A DNA stretch of 43,622 nucleotides from Blautia sp. (lineage in GTDB: Bacteria; Bacillota; Clostridia; Lachnospirales; Lachnospiraceae), in NCBI GenBank assembly GCA_017459635.1, contig JAFUCO010000063.1, positions 1 through 43,622 of the forward strand, read 5' to 3'. Positions 1 to 7,974 of the stretch are shown here, piece after piece (within the stretch, counting starts at the first letter, position 1; the number at the start of each line of letters is the position of its first letter). Below the pieces are notes generated by a model, which worked only from the letters and a program-made list of their open reading frames with translations, made no database searches and had not been told where the DNA came from. Both the position numbers and the translations under genes were made by a program.

Positions 1-43
1 ATGATTGTCTGCTTCTGAACCAACTTAACCACTCCTCTCAACC

Positions 44-67
44 TCCTCTCAGTTTATACTGAGAGGA
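44..67. repeat. 10-bp inverted repeat downstream of cas9
   Basis: Arms 44-53 and 58-67 (TCCTCTCAGT / ACTGAGAGGA) are perfectly complementary around a TTAT loop. There is no T-run on either side, so a Rho-independent terminator is doubtful. It lies 55 bases past the premature cas9 stop codon and could mark the edge of a rearrangement or of a mobile element whose remainder is outside the window. The rest of 1-121 holds no supported gene. Confidence 0.4.
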
Positions 68-121
68 TACACTATTTTGATCAAGAGTGACTGATTTTTC
101 AATGAACATCTTGACTTAATT

Positions 122-3100
122 TTAGATTAGCATAAACAATTTCGATGTGGGCAGATCTTTTTTCAAAGGAACAAGGTAATCTGAAGCTTTCACCGGCATC
201 TGGTCAAACAGGCCTCCAGTCTTAAAAAAGGCATATTTTGTAAAGTGAGCAGTATTCTTATGTGCGGTATTCTTTACCATACTCAACATTTCTTTACCGT
301 TCCAGACGGTATTCCCACCACAGATCACCGGATAGCTAAAAAGTGTTGTTGTCTTAATGCTGTATCTGGAGTGAATGTCAAACCAGCGCTTTGAAAACTT
401 CATGTTATATACATTGCCAGTCACGATATTGAGATATGCATCTACTGCATGATGAAGATCATTAAATATACGAGATTTAAGAATATCAAATTCCCTCCTG
501 AAATCACTGGTAAGACGTGCTTTCACATACACGATCTCAGAAGTTGGATATTTCTCCTTCAGAATTTCCGTTACTGCTTTTGTTGATTGTGTTGTTTCTG
601 TTAACTGCCGATTAATAAAGCCATACTTTTCTTCATCAGTAAATGGTGTGTTTCTTGTAAGCCTCTTATATTTCTCATCTCCGATCAGACCAATATGCCG
701 AAGGAAATCCCAATATCCACGCATTTTTATTCGGATATCCTCCTTTATTGGATATTGATCACCTTTCTCACCGTTTTTTGTAGAAAGAACCAACACTTTA
801 TTGTTAATAATACTATCGTCTTTTACATAGGCCTGAGGGTAGATGTGATCAATATCATAAAGCTTGCTCCCCAGATTTTCAAGGGTGATCGGTTCTCCAC
901 TGTACATACACTTTCCAAGCTGCATATAATATAGAAACAGTTTATCTCCTTGAAGTTTGCTGTCTGCTGCCTCGCCCATCTGTTCAAGCTGTTCACGGAG
1001 AATATGGATATCTTCATCCTTGCATCGAGCATATAAGTCTAAAATCTGCTGCTTTCTTGTTTTCGTTCTCTTGCCTCTTTGTTCATCTGTTGCTCCGCGA
1101 GCCATCTCGACAAAAATCTTTTCAGGAGTCCCAAAGGCCTTTACTATATCCTTTACAACAGCAAGCGTTCTATAAACAGGACGACGGACAGCATTGGAAA
1201 GGTACATATTATCAAGCCGTTTTTCGAGAGTAAGCTTGTTTTCTTCATAATAATCACTTCTGTATGCTTCAATTTCTTCCCGGAAAGTAAATCGGTCGGA
1301 AAGCAGTTCCATAAGATTATTCTGCGTTGTCCAGAGAGCATTGAGAATAGTCATTATTTCTCCAGTTTCTTTATTGACCCCTTCTATTCCTACAAGAAAT
1401 CTGCGTGATAACCGTCCAAAATCTTTAAATTTGAGATTTGTTATGTATTTTTTTTCAGATTCAGGAAGATCCGGATATTCATGGTCGAGCCACCGGGATA
1501 ATCTTGACTTATCTTCAGCGTAAGTTGATCTTTCAATTATTCTTTCAGCATCATCCTCTGTCAGCAAACCTTTTTCAATTAGCTTCTTAAAAGCAATCTG
1601 CGGCATGAGATTAGATTTGATTTCTATATCGATACCTGATATGTTGTCTTCTTCTCCTTTTTCAATGATCCCATTTGATATAAGATAGCTTGTCAGGCGT
1701 TTCCTGGTGACTTTCTTAGTATTCATAAATAGATCATTATATATCTGCTGCTTGATTTCTACTGAAATACGAACACCATTTATTCTCAAATTGTTCAACT
1801 CATTTAAAACAGAGTACATATGATAGCATAAGCTGTCTTTTGGAAGAACATATTCACCTGGAAGGTATGTACACGTGTTAGTTAGCTTCTGAATAAAGGC
1901 CTGCTCGCTGGCATCAAAATCTACAATCGATTCAATATTCCATGGGTAAATTTTCTCCGGCTTACGGACAATCCACGAATATGACGAGTGAGGATTCAGA
2001 GGCCCTACAAAGTACGGTACACGGAAAAGAAAAATAGATTCTATCTTCTCAGCAACGCTAAGCCCTTCTTTATCTGTGCTAATCAAAAAGCCCAGATAAG
2101 CAGACGCCTTTTCCAGTATTTTCTTAAGTTCATACCAGTATAACTGGTGAGGGATCACACGATTATCTGTATTCTTTTGTTTCGGAAGAAACGAACGCTG
2201 AGACAGACGCTCTTTCATCTCTTCAAAGTCTTTCATGTCTTTTTCTTCCGGAACAATGTTTTTTATAATACTTGAAACATATGTAGAAAATGCTTCTATA
2301 TCACATTTTTTATTTGACTCCGAGCTATCTATAATACCATGACCTGTATATGCAACATAATTCGCCTTCCCTGTAGTCCGAAACACTTCATTGTATTTTT
2401 CCGGAATGTATTTTCGGATTATATATTTAAGCAATGTAAGATCAGATTTATGAACGTCGTAAACCTTAACTTTAGCCTCTGAAATAGTTTTATAATCACC
2501 AAGAACATCAATAAGAAGTGCCCAGTCATACAAAGTCCGCATCATGGAAATAAGTTCAAACTCATCACCCAAAGTTGCCTCCAGCTCAGCATACTTTTCC
2601 TCTTCCATTCCCAAAGAGAATGAACCTGCTTCTTCAAACTCATCATTGCAGAAAAGAGCAGCTGCAGTAACCTTTCCACCTGAAAGGAGCTTAACAATCG
2701 CTTCTCGACTGTATCCAAAGTCTTCTGTAGCCTTCTTCTCAGGTTTTCTTCCATTAAAGAGTATTTCAATAAGCTTTTTGTTTTTGTTTGTTACATTTGT
2801 TTTTATACATAAAGCTTTACCAAATTCTGCAATATCTATATCTTCCCAGGGAGATGCATATCCGTTTTGAGTGAAAAATCCCATGAAATTACTATAAATC
2901 CCATCAAAATCTTTTATTTTTTCCAGATGCTCTTTATCAATATTGCTGAGAAAATGCCCACGATGAGAGACAAGCCAGGCAATTGCAAGATAGACAAGTC
3001 TTACATCATGGGGCTCATTACTATTCATCAATTCTACAATCAGGTGATGTATAGTCGGATATTTAGAATAATACTGTTTATCAGTGTATACATCATCATT

Positions 3101-3418
3101 GAACAATGTAAAATCATCCTGTACATCTTCACGAAAAAGCATACTTTCCTTGAGCCTTATAAAGAACCTGTCATCAATCTTAGCAATTTCTTCAGCAAAT
3201 AGCTCCTGTACAAATTGTACTCTCTGTTGGCGCCTGTCCAAACGGCGTCGTGCGGATCTGAAAGATCGTCTTTCGCCGCTTAAAGCAGCCTGATCAAAAA
3301 TTGTAACTCCCCATGCATCATCTCCATGAAAACGAAGTAGTCTGTAATTCTCATCCGTTACAGCATAGCCGACTGAATCAGTACCTATATCAAGACCGAG
3401 ATAGTATTTTTTATTCAT
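122..3418 (-). CDS. cas9: Cas9 RNA-guided endonuclease, C-terminally truncated
   Basis: Type II CRISPR effector that cuts crRNA-matched DNA with RuvC and HNH nuclease domains. Seen in the 1098 residues: RuvC-I LGLDIGTDSVG with Asp10; an arginine-rich bridge helix near residues 50-67; a recognition lobe; RuvC-II IFVEMARG with Glu771; HNH YDIDHI with Asp857/His858 and a following NNKVLV; RuvC-III HHAVDAY with His989 and Asp993. All catalytic positions are kept. The protein stops at residue 1098, just after DYLVPLKK, where family members usually continue for roughly 200-270 residues through the WED/PAM-interacting region. The final residues SKLFMLI do not resemble that region, and no other frame of bases 1-121 restores it. 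The start has GGAGG 9 bases upstream. Downstream cas1, cas2 and csn2 would lie left of base 1 and cannot be seen. Probably a decaying or rearranged gene. Confidence 0.95.
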   Translation of the reverse strand: MNKKYYLGLDIGTDSVGYAVTDENYRLLRFHGDDAWGVTIFDQAALSGERRSFRSARRRLDRRQQRVQFVQELFAEEIAKIDDRFFIRLKESMLFREDVQDDFTLFNDDVYTDKQYYSKYPTIHHLIVELMNSNEPHDVRLVYLAIAWLVSHRGHFLSNIDKEHLEKIKDFDGIYSNFMGFFTQNGYASPWEDIDIAEFGKALCIKTNVTNKNKKLIEILFNGRKPEKKATEDFGYSREAIVKLLSGGKVTAAALFCNDEFEEAGSFSLGMEEEKYAELEATLGDEFELISMMRTLYDWALLIDVLGDYKTISEAKVKVYDVHKSDLTLLKYIIRKYIPEKYNEVFRTTGKANYVAYTGHGIIDSSESNKKCDIEAFSTYVSSIIKNIVPEEKDMKDFEEMKERLSQRSFLPKQKNTDNRVIPHQLYWYELKKILEKASAYLGFLISTDKEGLSVAEKIESIFLFRVPYFVGPLNPHSSYSWIVRKPEKIYPWNIESIVDFDASEQAFIQKLTNTCTYLPGEYVLPKDSLCYHMYSVLNELNNLRINGVRISVEIKQQIYNDLFMNTKKVTRKRLTSYLISNGIIEKGEEDNISGIDIEIKSNLMPQIAFKKLIEKGLLTEDDAERIIERSTYAEDKSRLSRWLDHEYPDLPESEKKYITNLKFKDFGRLSRRFLVGIEGVNKETGEIMTILNALWTTQNNLMELLSDRFTFREEIEAYRSDYYEENKLTLEKRLDNMYLSNAVRRPVYRTLAVVKDIVKAFGTPEKIFVEMARGATDEQRGKRTKTRKQQILDLYARCKDEDIHILREQLEQMGEAADSKLQGDKLFLYYMQLGKCMYSGEPITLENLGSKLYDIDHIYPQAYVKDDSIINNKVLVLSTKNGEKGDQYPIKEDIRIKMRGYWDFLRHIGLIGDEKYKRLTRNTPFTDEEKYGFINRQLTETTQSTKAVTEILKEKYPTSEIVYVKARLTSDFRREFDILKSRIFNDLHHAVDAYLNIVTGNVYNMKFSKRWFDIHSRYSIKTTTLFSYPVICGGNTVWNGKEMLSMVKNTAHKNTAHFTKYAFFKTGGLFDQMPVKASDYLVPLKKDLPTSKLFMLI

Positions 3419-3419
3419 G

Positions 3420-3448
3420 TTGACTTTCCTCCGATAAAATGATATTAT
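3420..3448 (+). promoter_or_regulatory. tracrRNA promoter overlapping the cas9 ribosome site
   Basis: TTGACT (3420-3425), a 17-base spacer and TATTAT (3443-3448) form a near-consensus sigma-70 promoter reading right, with a start expected near 3455. The -35 box begins two bases upstream of the cas9 ATG on the opposite strand, and the cas9 Shine-Dalgarno complement (3428-3432) lies in the spacer. The same A/T block read on the minus strand gives TATAAT (3444-3449), a possible cas9 -10 box, although no good -35 is placed for it. Confidence 0.8.
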
Positions 3449-3454
3449 AAGAGA

Positions 3455-3574
3455 GCAGTTGATAGACCCCTATGAAACTGCACTGCGAGTTCAAATAAAA
3501 GTTTACTCAACCCGTTGGCTTGTCCAACCGCACAGTGTGTGCTTAAAAAGATCCTTAAACAGGATCTTTTTCTT
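3455..3574 (+). ncRNA. tracrRNA of the type II CRISPR system
   Basis: The trans-activating RNA pairs with CRISPR repeats and scaffolds Cas9. The recognisable order is: an anti-repeat segment (about 3458-3502); a lower stem closing GAGT (3487-3490) with ACTC near 3505-3508; a nexus hairpin GTTGG-CTTGT-CCAAC (3514-3528); a second hairpin GCACA-GTG-TGTGC (3530-3542); and a terminator with 11-bp arms (3545-3571). The layout matches family tracrRNAs, including the TTCAAATAAAAG segment after the anti-repeat. The expected crRNA repeat would contain approximately GAACTCGCAGTGCAGTTTC. No copy of that repeat occurs elsewhere in the window, so the array must be outside or lost. Boundaries are inferred from promoter and terminator. 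Confidence 0.85.
3545..3574 (+). terminator. Rho-independent terminator of the tracrRNA
   Basis: AAAAAGATCCT, loop TAAAC, AGGATCTTTTT: a perfect 11-bp stem whose 3' arm ends in a T-run. Confidence 0.9.
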
Positions 3575-3810
3575 TATCTTATCTCACAATACACTTTAAT
3601 AGCTCCCCAATTCTTTTTTTATCAATATAGCAAATAAGTATCTACATATCAATAAGGAAATAGGCTCTCCTTCCATGATGTCTCATGCAACCGACAACTC
3701 AGGAGACATTTAAAGGAAACCGTTTCATTTATGTATGGCTTCCCTTTTAAGTTTGTCCCGCCAATCATAGCTGATCAGATAAGATAGTATTTTCAGTTGC
3801 CAATAAACAG
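3575..3810. other. Intergenic, AT-rich, no gene seen
   Basis: I see no start-plus-ribosome-site combination, no CRISPR repeat and no strong hairpin here. It separates the tracrRNA terminator from the large palindrome. Confidence 0.6.
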
Positions 3811-3987
3811 ACGAGATGGGGCTGCTGTAATGCTGTACGGGAGCGTTGTGCCTGCTCCGGCGAGACAGAGCCCTACTGAGACTTAGGCGGGAAGGCTCTT
3901 CCTGAGCGTCTTAGTCTCAGTTGGGCTCTGGCTCGACGGGCAAGCAGGCACCGTCTCCCGTACAGCATTACAGCAGCCCCATCTCGT
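3811..3987. repeat. 177-bp long palindrome (cruciform or hairpin element)
   Basis: Outer arms 3811-3843 and 3955-3987 are perfectly complementary over 33 bases (starting ACGAGATGGGGCTGCTGTAA). Pairing continues inward with few mismatches (GTGCCTGCT, CAGAGCCC, ACTGAGACT) to a tip GGAAG-GCT-CTTCC near 3890-3903. As RNA it would be one long stem. It could be a MITE-type element, a very strong bidirectional terminator, or a structured RNA. No transposase or clear target duplication is seen. Confidence 0.8.
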
Positions 3988-4084
3988 CGTCCGGATTTCC
4001 CCCCAAAAATTCCGGTACCATATTACCGGTTTCCAGAATTTACAGTTTTGCGAAACCTATAGCACACATCCCCACAAATCCTGA

Positions 4085-4113
4085 TTGTATATTCCCATCA
4101 CAAATGTTATAGT
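4085..4113 (+). promoter_or_regulatory. Sigma-70-like promoter for the 4188 gene
   Basis: TTGTAT (4085-4090), a 17-base spacer and TATAGT (4108-4113), about 75 bases before the start codon of the secreted protein. Confidence 0.6.
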
Positions 4114-4187
4114 AAGTATCTATCAGTAATTTTCTATGGCACAGAATCCAGGTACATTACAAAGCATTTGAAAAACGGAGGAAATAA

Positions 4188-5687
4188 ATGAGATACAGAT
4201 ATCTTCTGCCCGTCGCGGCAGCACTTATAGCAGTAAATACAATGTCTGCAGGCGCATATTCGGCAGATGAAAAAGAGAATACTTTACAGATAGCTGCGAC
4301 CACAGTCGGTACCCTTTATGAGGATTCTGAAGAAAGCATGCTCGCGCAGGAGGATGTTGATAATAAGGGCAGTTCCAATGACGAGGTTGCTGATATTGAG
4401 GGCAGTTCTGATGACGAGGATGCTGATATTGAGGGCAGTTCTGATGAGAACATTGATTCCGCAGACGAAGCTCCAGAAGAAAAAATAAACAGCACTTCTA
4501 TTGGAGATACTCCCGGGGCGGCCCCTGACAGCACAGTAACCCCGGCTGAGAGGCTTTCCCGCCGTTCGCTTGACGACAGGGCTTTTGACAGCAGGTTCCG
4601 CGCAGGGAAATATGTGGCCGGAGATGATCTGCCGGCTTCCGAGTATATGCTTTTTGCATATGGTGATAATTCGTCCCTGCGCATCGGCATTACTTCACCA
4701 GGTTCTTATGCCGTGTCCGTCTACCCTTTCACCTATAACCACATCACTGTTCTTGAGGATGGATGGAATGTAACGCTTGAGAACTGCTATGCCATCCCGA
4801 TAAACCTTGTAAGCCCGGAGACCATTATTCTAAGCGGTCCCGGAATGTACAAGGCCGGTATGCATTTTGCCGCGGGGAGCTATGAGCTCGTTCCTGATAA
4901 CGAAGACGGGGGCTCATATACAATATACAACACTTTATCGCCCGAAAAGATCTATACGGAAGGTGAGGTTACCGCAAACACCCCGGTACGTATCTCATCC
5001 GGACAGTACATTGAGCTCACAGGCTGTCATTTCAGCAAAACCCCGGATCCGGTTATGATAACCCACACAGATAAAGAGACCGTCCGCCGCGTTCAGGCCC
5101 AGCTTAATATGATCGACTACAGCTGCGGAAATCCCGACGGTGTCCTTGGCTCAAAAACCGCGTCTGCAATCAAAAAATATCAGGAGGACCACAGTCTTAC
5201 TGCTACCGGAAAGATAACTGATGAATTTCTGCTCTCTCTCGACACGGAAAGCCCTTATTCAGAGGTCGAAGCCGAGATGGGACCGTTTATCACGAAAACT
5301 GCTGATTTTGTTTCCCGCTATGAAGAAGCGGTAAAAAGCATTTCTGAAACAGAAACAGACAAATATGCCGCGATAAGCTCAGATGATATCCAAAAAGGAG
5401 ACTGCCGTCCAAACGATAATGGCGGTTATGCATTTGAGACCAACCATAATTCAGAGAGTATCAGGTCAGTCTTCTATGTGAAGAGCGGCAGCTTTGACCG
5501 CAGCTCCGTTATAGAGCTTTCGCTGATGCTTTATGCTGCAGATACGTCCTTCAAGGATTTAAGCTCCGCAAGGACTGCAGCACTGAATCTGCTGTTCGAC
5601 GGCACTATGGATACACAGACATTGACCTGCAGTATCCTTGATATGGATGGCAGCAGCGTGTGCTGGCTGCAGCCTGTGCAGAATTAA
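4188..5687 (+). CDS. Secreted protein with acidic repeats and a peptidoglycan-binding domain
   Basis: 499 residues. Residues 1-26 form a signal peptide (positive MRYRY, hydrophobic core, small residues before about Ala26), so the product is exported. Residues about 57-100 are very acidic and hold three related units with the core DIEGSSDDE. The middle (about 130-290) is beta-rich and unassigned. Residues about 293-355 match a PG_binding_1 domain (VRRVQAQLN, NPDGVLGSKTASAIKKYQ, LTATGKI), which in family members binds cell-wall peptidoglycan. The C-terminal 130 residues are unassigned. GGAGGA lies 5 bases before the ATG, and a promoter is placed upstream. No catalytic domain is recognised; a wall-associated structural or sensing role is inference. 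Confidence 0.85.
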   Translation: MRYRYLLPVAAALIAVNTMSAGAYSADEKENTLQIAATTVGTLYEDSEESMLAQEDVDNKGSSNDEVADIEGSSDDEDADIEGSSDENIDSADEAPEEKINSTSIGDTPGAAPDSTVTPAERLSRRSLDDRAFDSRFRAGKYVAGDDLPASEYMLFAYGDNSSLRIGITSPGSYAVSVYPFTYNHITVLEDGWNVTLENCYAIPINLVSPETIILSGPGMYKAGMHFAAGSYELVPDNEDGGSYTIYNTLSPEKIYTEGEVTANTPVRISSGQYIELTGCHFSKTPDPVMITHTDKETVRRVQAQLNMIDYSCGNPDGVLGSKTASAIKKYQEDHSLTATGKITDEFLLSLDTESPYSEVEAEMGPFITKTADFVSRYEEAVKSISETETDKYAAISSDDIQKGDCRPNDNGGYAFETNHNSESIRSVFYVKSGSFDRSSVIELSLMLYAADTSFKDLSSARTAALNLLFDGTMDTQTLTCSILDMDGSSVCWLQPVQN

Positions 5688-5830
5688 TTCCCGGCTGATG
5701 ATGGCATTGCCTCACGCGGCTTTAGCCGCAGTCAGTTCACCCATGGCTTAACGATCACACGCCTGGTAATGGATGATGATAATGGACGGCATTACTTCTC
5801 ACAGCTTCCGGCTGAATTCCGTCATACATT

Positions 5831-5883
5831 GGGCTGTGAAAAATAAGACAGGGGACGGTTCTCTGTCTTATTTTTCACAGCCC
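5831..5883. terminator. 21-bp-stem hairpin of the GGGGACGGTTC repeat family
   Basis: The arms read GGGCTGTGAAAAATAAGACA and its complement around the loop GGGACGGTTCT. It sits between converging genes (secreted protein ending 5687, pyruvyl-transferase ending 5886), with T-rich 3' arms in both directions, so it can serve as a bidirectional terminator. Relatives are at 13440, 19081 and 29371. Confidence 0.75.
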
Positions 5884-5885
5884 CC

Positions 5886-7661
5886 CTATCCCAGCAATAC
5901 CTCACGTGCTGCTTCCTGCAGCCCTTTATATTTCTCTCGCATAAGTTCCTGGGGGTACCTGCATTCTTTTACAGATAGCACTGCCTTCAGGGCTTTCTCA
6001 AATTCAGCTGCGTTTCCAATCACCCGCACATATGGGACACCGTCCAGCCATTCAGCCGCTGCCGTAGTTTTGTGGTAGCAGTTCCCGAATGCAATACACG
6101 GTGTTCCCGTCACAGCGCTCAGGATCAGTCCGTGGAGCCTGTCGGTCACCACAACGCGGCTCCCTGCTATCTGTCTTAATTTCCAGTCAAGATGAAGCTG
6201 TCTCGACCCATAAGAAACGCCAAACGGAAGACACATATCCGATTCTGTTACCGGGAAGCCTTTTCCATTGAGTATCTCCTTTACTGCAAGAATATCATCG
6301 TCATCCGTCCGTTTCTCCTTGTCATTACGCATCATCAAAAGCGCGCCGCTGCGTTCAGTCCTGTATTTATCGCTCAGGTCACTGTACAGCGCTATGTCCG
6401 GAGCCAGGATGATCTTCCCGGAAAACCAGTTCTTCGCAAGCCGGAATGAAACTCTGTCACGAAATGACAGGATCGAATTGTTACCGGTGTATACCGCCTG
6501 ATCCTCCGCAAGGAACTGCCTTCCCTCCTCATCATCCGTGTACCAGATGCTCTGCGGGAACATAAGCTTCCTGTTGTCCGGCCATGTAAGGAACGCATCC
6601 CGCCTTAAAAGCTCGCCCCGCGGCCAGAGATTTCCAAAGAAACCTCCTCCCATAAATATAAGCGCATCCTCAGGCTTTATTTCATGCAGCAGTGTTTCCT
6701 TTACACTTTCGTATTTGGAAGGCGGTATCTCAATGAACTGGATATCCGGGTCTATTTCTCTCAGAAAATCCATAGTAGAAACTGTGATCTGATGATCCCC
6801 CAGATTCCCATGATCCGGTGTCCCAAAAAGGAAACACCTGTGTGATACAACATCACCGCCATTTACCGCTTTAAAGGTTATGCCCGTCCTGTTTGAAAAG
6901 TCCGAAATTGAGCCCCTTATTTCTGAAGCCGAAACATTATTTCCTACGGAACTGACTTCCATGTTTCCAAACCTGAGGCCGTCAAGACTCTTTTCACCCT
7001 CTTTACCGGGGATGAAAATATGGCCTTTCTTTCTTACCCAGGAAAGAGGAGCCGTGAGCGAGGCCATGAGCAGTGCCCTCTCGCTGGAATCAGGCACTCC
7101 GGACCAGCGTACACGAAAGTTCCCTGACCCGACCCGCACCGAGGTAGTCTTTGCCTGTCCATTCATGTACTCTCCCCACTCTTTGTTCTCCTTCAGCACA
7201 TCCTGCTCTATCACCTGTACCAGATCAGGTTTTTTATCCGCATGCATTATCAGAGTATAATAGTCCTCCGGAATATCCGTAAAAGGAATGACAGCCGGAG
7301 CTTTTACATCAGTTTCACGGCAGTTTTCCTGAACAAGCGCCGTTCTTATCCTGCTCTTCTCTTCAGGGACGCTCACATCCCATATGGCATCACGCACGGC
7401 AGGCATGCTTTTAAAAAAGCCCTTGTCGCAGACCGGCACCCTGATATCAGCCCTGTACTGCACGGCAAAAGGCAAAAGACATCCTATCACCGATGCGTAA
7501 AGTATCCCGTCCGGAACTTCTTTGATGTCATTCGAGTAATCGATGCATATTTTCCCGCTCTGCTTTTTTTCGCCTGTCTTCTCATCGACCATTTCCCAGC
7601 TGCTTTCAAGCCGTTTTCCCTTCACCTGTTGAGTACAGACAATGATATTTTTATCACCCAT
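5886..7661 (-). CDS. Polysaccharide pyruvyl transferase family protein with an unassigned N-terminal half
   Basis: 591 residues from the chosen ATG. The C-terminal half, from about residue 285, is a polysaccharide pyruvyl-transferase domain: FGTPDHGNLGDHQI at its start, then FMGGGFFGNLW, FPQSIWY, LSFRDRVSF, and VVTDRLHGLILS near the end. In the family these enzymes move pyruvate from phosphoenolpyruvate onto surface-glycan sugars. The first 280 or so residues match no family I can name; they include IGCLLPFAVQYRADIRV. An upstream in-frame ATG at 7724 would add 21 residues, but these fall in a tandem repeat without a ribosome site, whereas the ATG at 7661 has GGAG 6 bases upstream. Likely cytoplasmic, acting in cell-surface polysaccharide synthesis (inference). 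Confidence 0.8.
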   Translation of the reverse strand: MGDKNIIVCTQQVKGKRLESSWEMVDEKTGEKKQSGKICIDYSNDIKEVPDGILYASVIGCLLPFAVQYRADIRVPVCDKGFFKSMPAVRDAIWDVSVPEEKSRIRTALVQENCRETDVKAPAVIPFTDIPEDYYTLIMHADKKPDLVQVIEQDVLKENKEWGEYMNGQAKTTSVRVGSGNFRVRWSGVPDSSERALLMASLTAPLSWVRKKGHIFIPGKEGEKSLDGLRFGNMEVSSVGNNVSASEIRGSISDFSNRTGITFKAVNGGDVVSHRCFLFGTPDHGNLGDHQITVSTMDFLREIDPDIQFIEIPPSKYESVKETLLHEIKPEDALIFMGGGFFGNLWPRGELLRRDAFLTWPDNRKLMFPQSIWYTDDEEGRQFLAEDQAVYTGNNSILSFRDRVSFRLAKNWFSGKIILAPDIALYSDLSDKYRTERSGALLMMRNDKEKRTDDDDILAVKEILNGKGFPVTESDMCLPFGVSYGSRQLHLDWKLRQIAGSRVVVTDRLHGLILSAVTGTPCIAFGNCYHKTTAAAEWLDGVPYVRVIGNAAEFEKALKAVLSVKECRYPQELMREKYKGLQEAAREVLLG

Positions 7662-7690
7662 TCCTATCTCCGTCCCGCCGCTGTTCATAA

Positions 7691-7749
7691 ACAGCACATA
7701 TCGTAGTTTATTGACAGCACACATATCGTAGTTTATTTACAGCACATAT
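7691..7749. repeat. 23-25-bp direct repeats, 2.5 copies
   Basis: Units at 7691-7713, 7714-7738 and partial 7739-7749 share ACAGCACATATCGTAGTTTA. They lie in the leader of the pyruvyl-transferase gene. Confidence 0.8.
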
Positions 7750-7775
7750 TGCCTCTGTTTTTCTCTTATATGGCA

Positions 7776-7810
7776 CACGGGGAACGATCTCTGAAATGTC
7801 GTTCCCCGTG
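7776..7810 (-). terminator. Hairpin between the Ig-like protein and pyruvyl-transferase genes
   Basis: 12-bp perfect arms CACGGGGAACGA (7776-7787) and TCGTTCCCCGTG (7799-7810) with an 11-base loop. It lies downstream of the 7975 gene and upstream of the 7661 start. No clear T-run follows on the minus strand, so it may be a processing or attenuation structure instead. Confidence 0.5.
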
Positions 7811-7974
7811 CACTCTTTTCATTATACCATGCAGGCATGGCAGATTATCAGTAGTGTGATGGCATGTATCCTGGCAGCGGTGGATTATTCAATCCACATG
7901 CCAGTACTGCAGATTTTGCAGCAGTGTATTGATCCCGGTTATCAGAAAAACGGTTCAGGATCTTATTGCCAGGA

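Noticed and set aside
1-121. Continuation of Cas9 in another frame
   Set aside because: The alternative frame gives about 16 unrelated residues before a stop; nothing resembles the PAM-interacting region.
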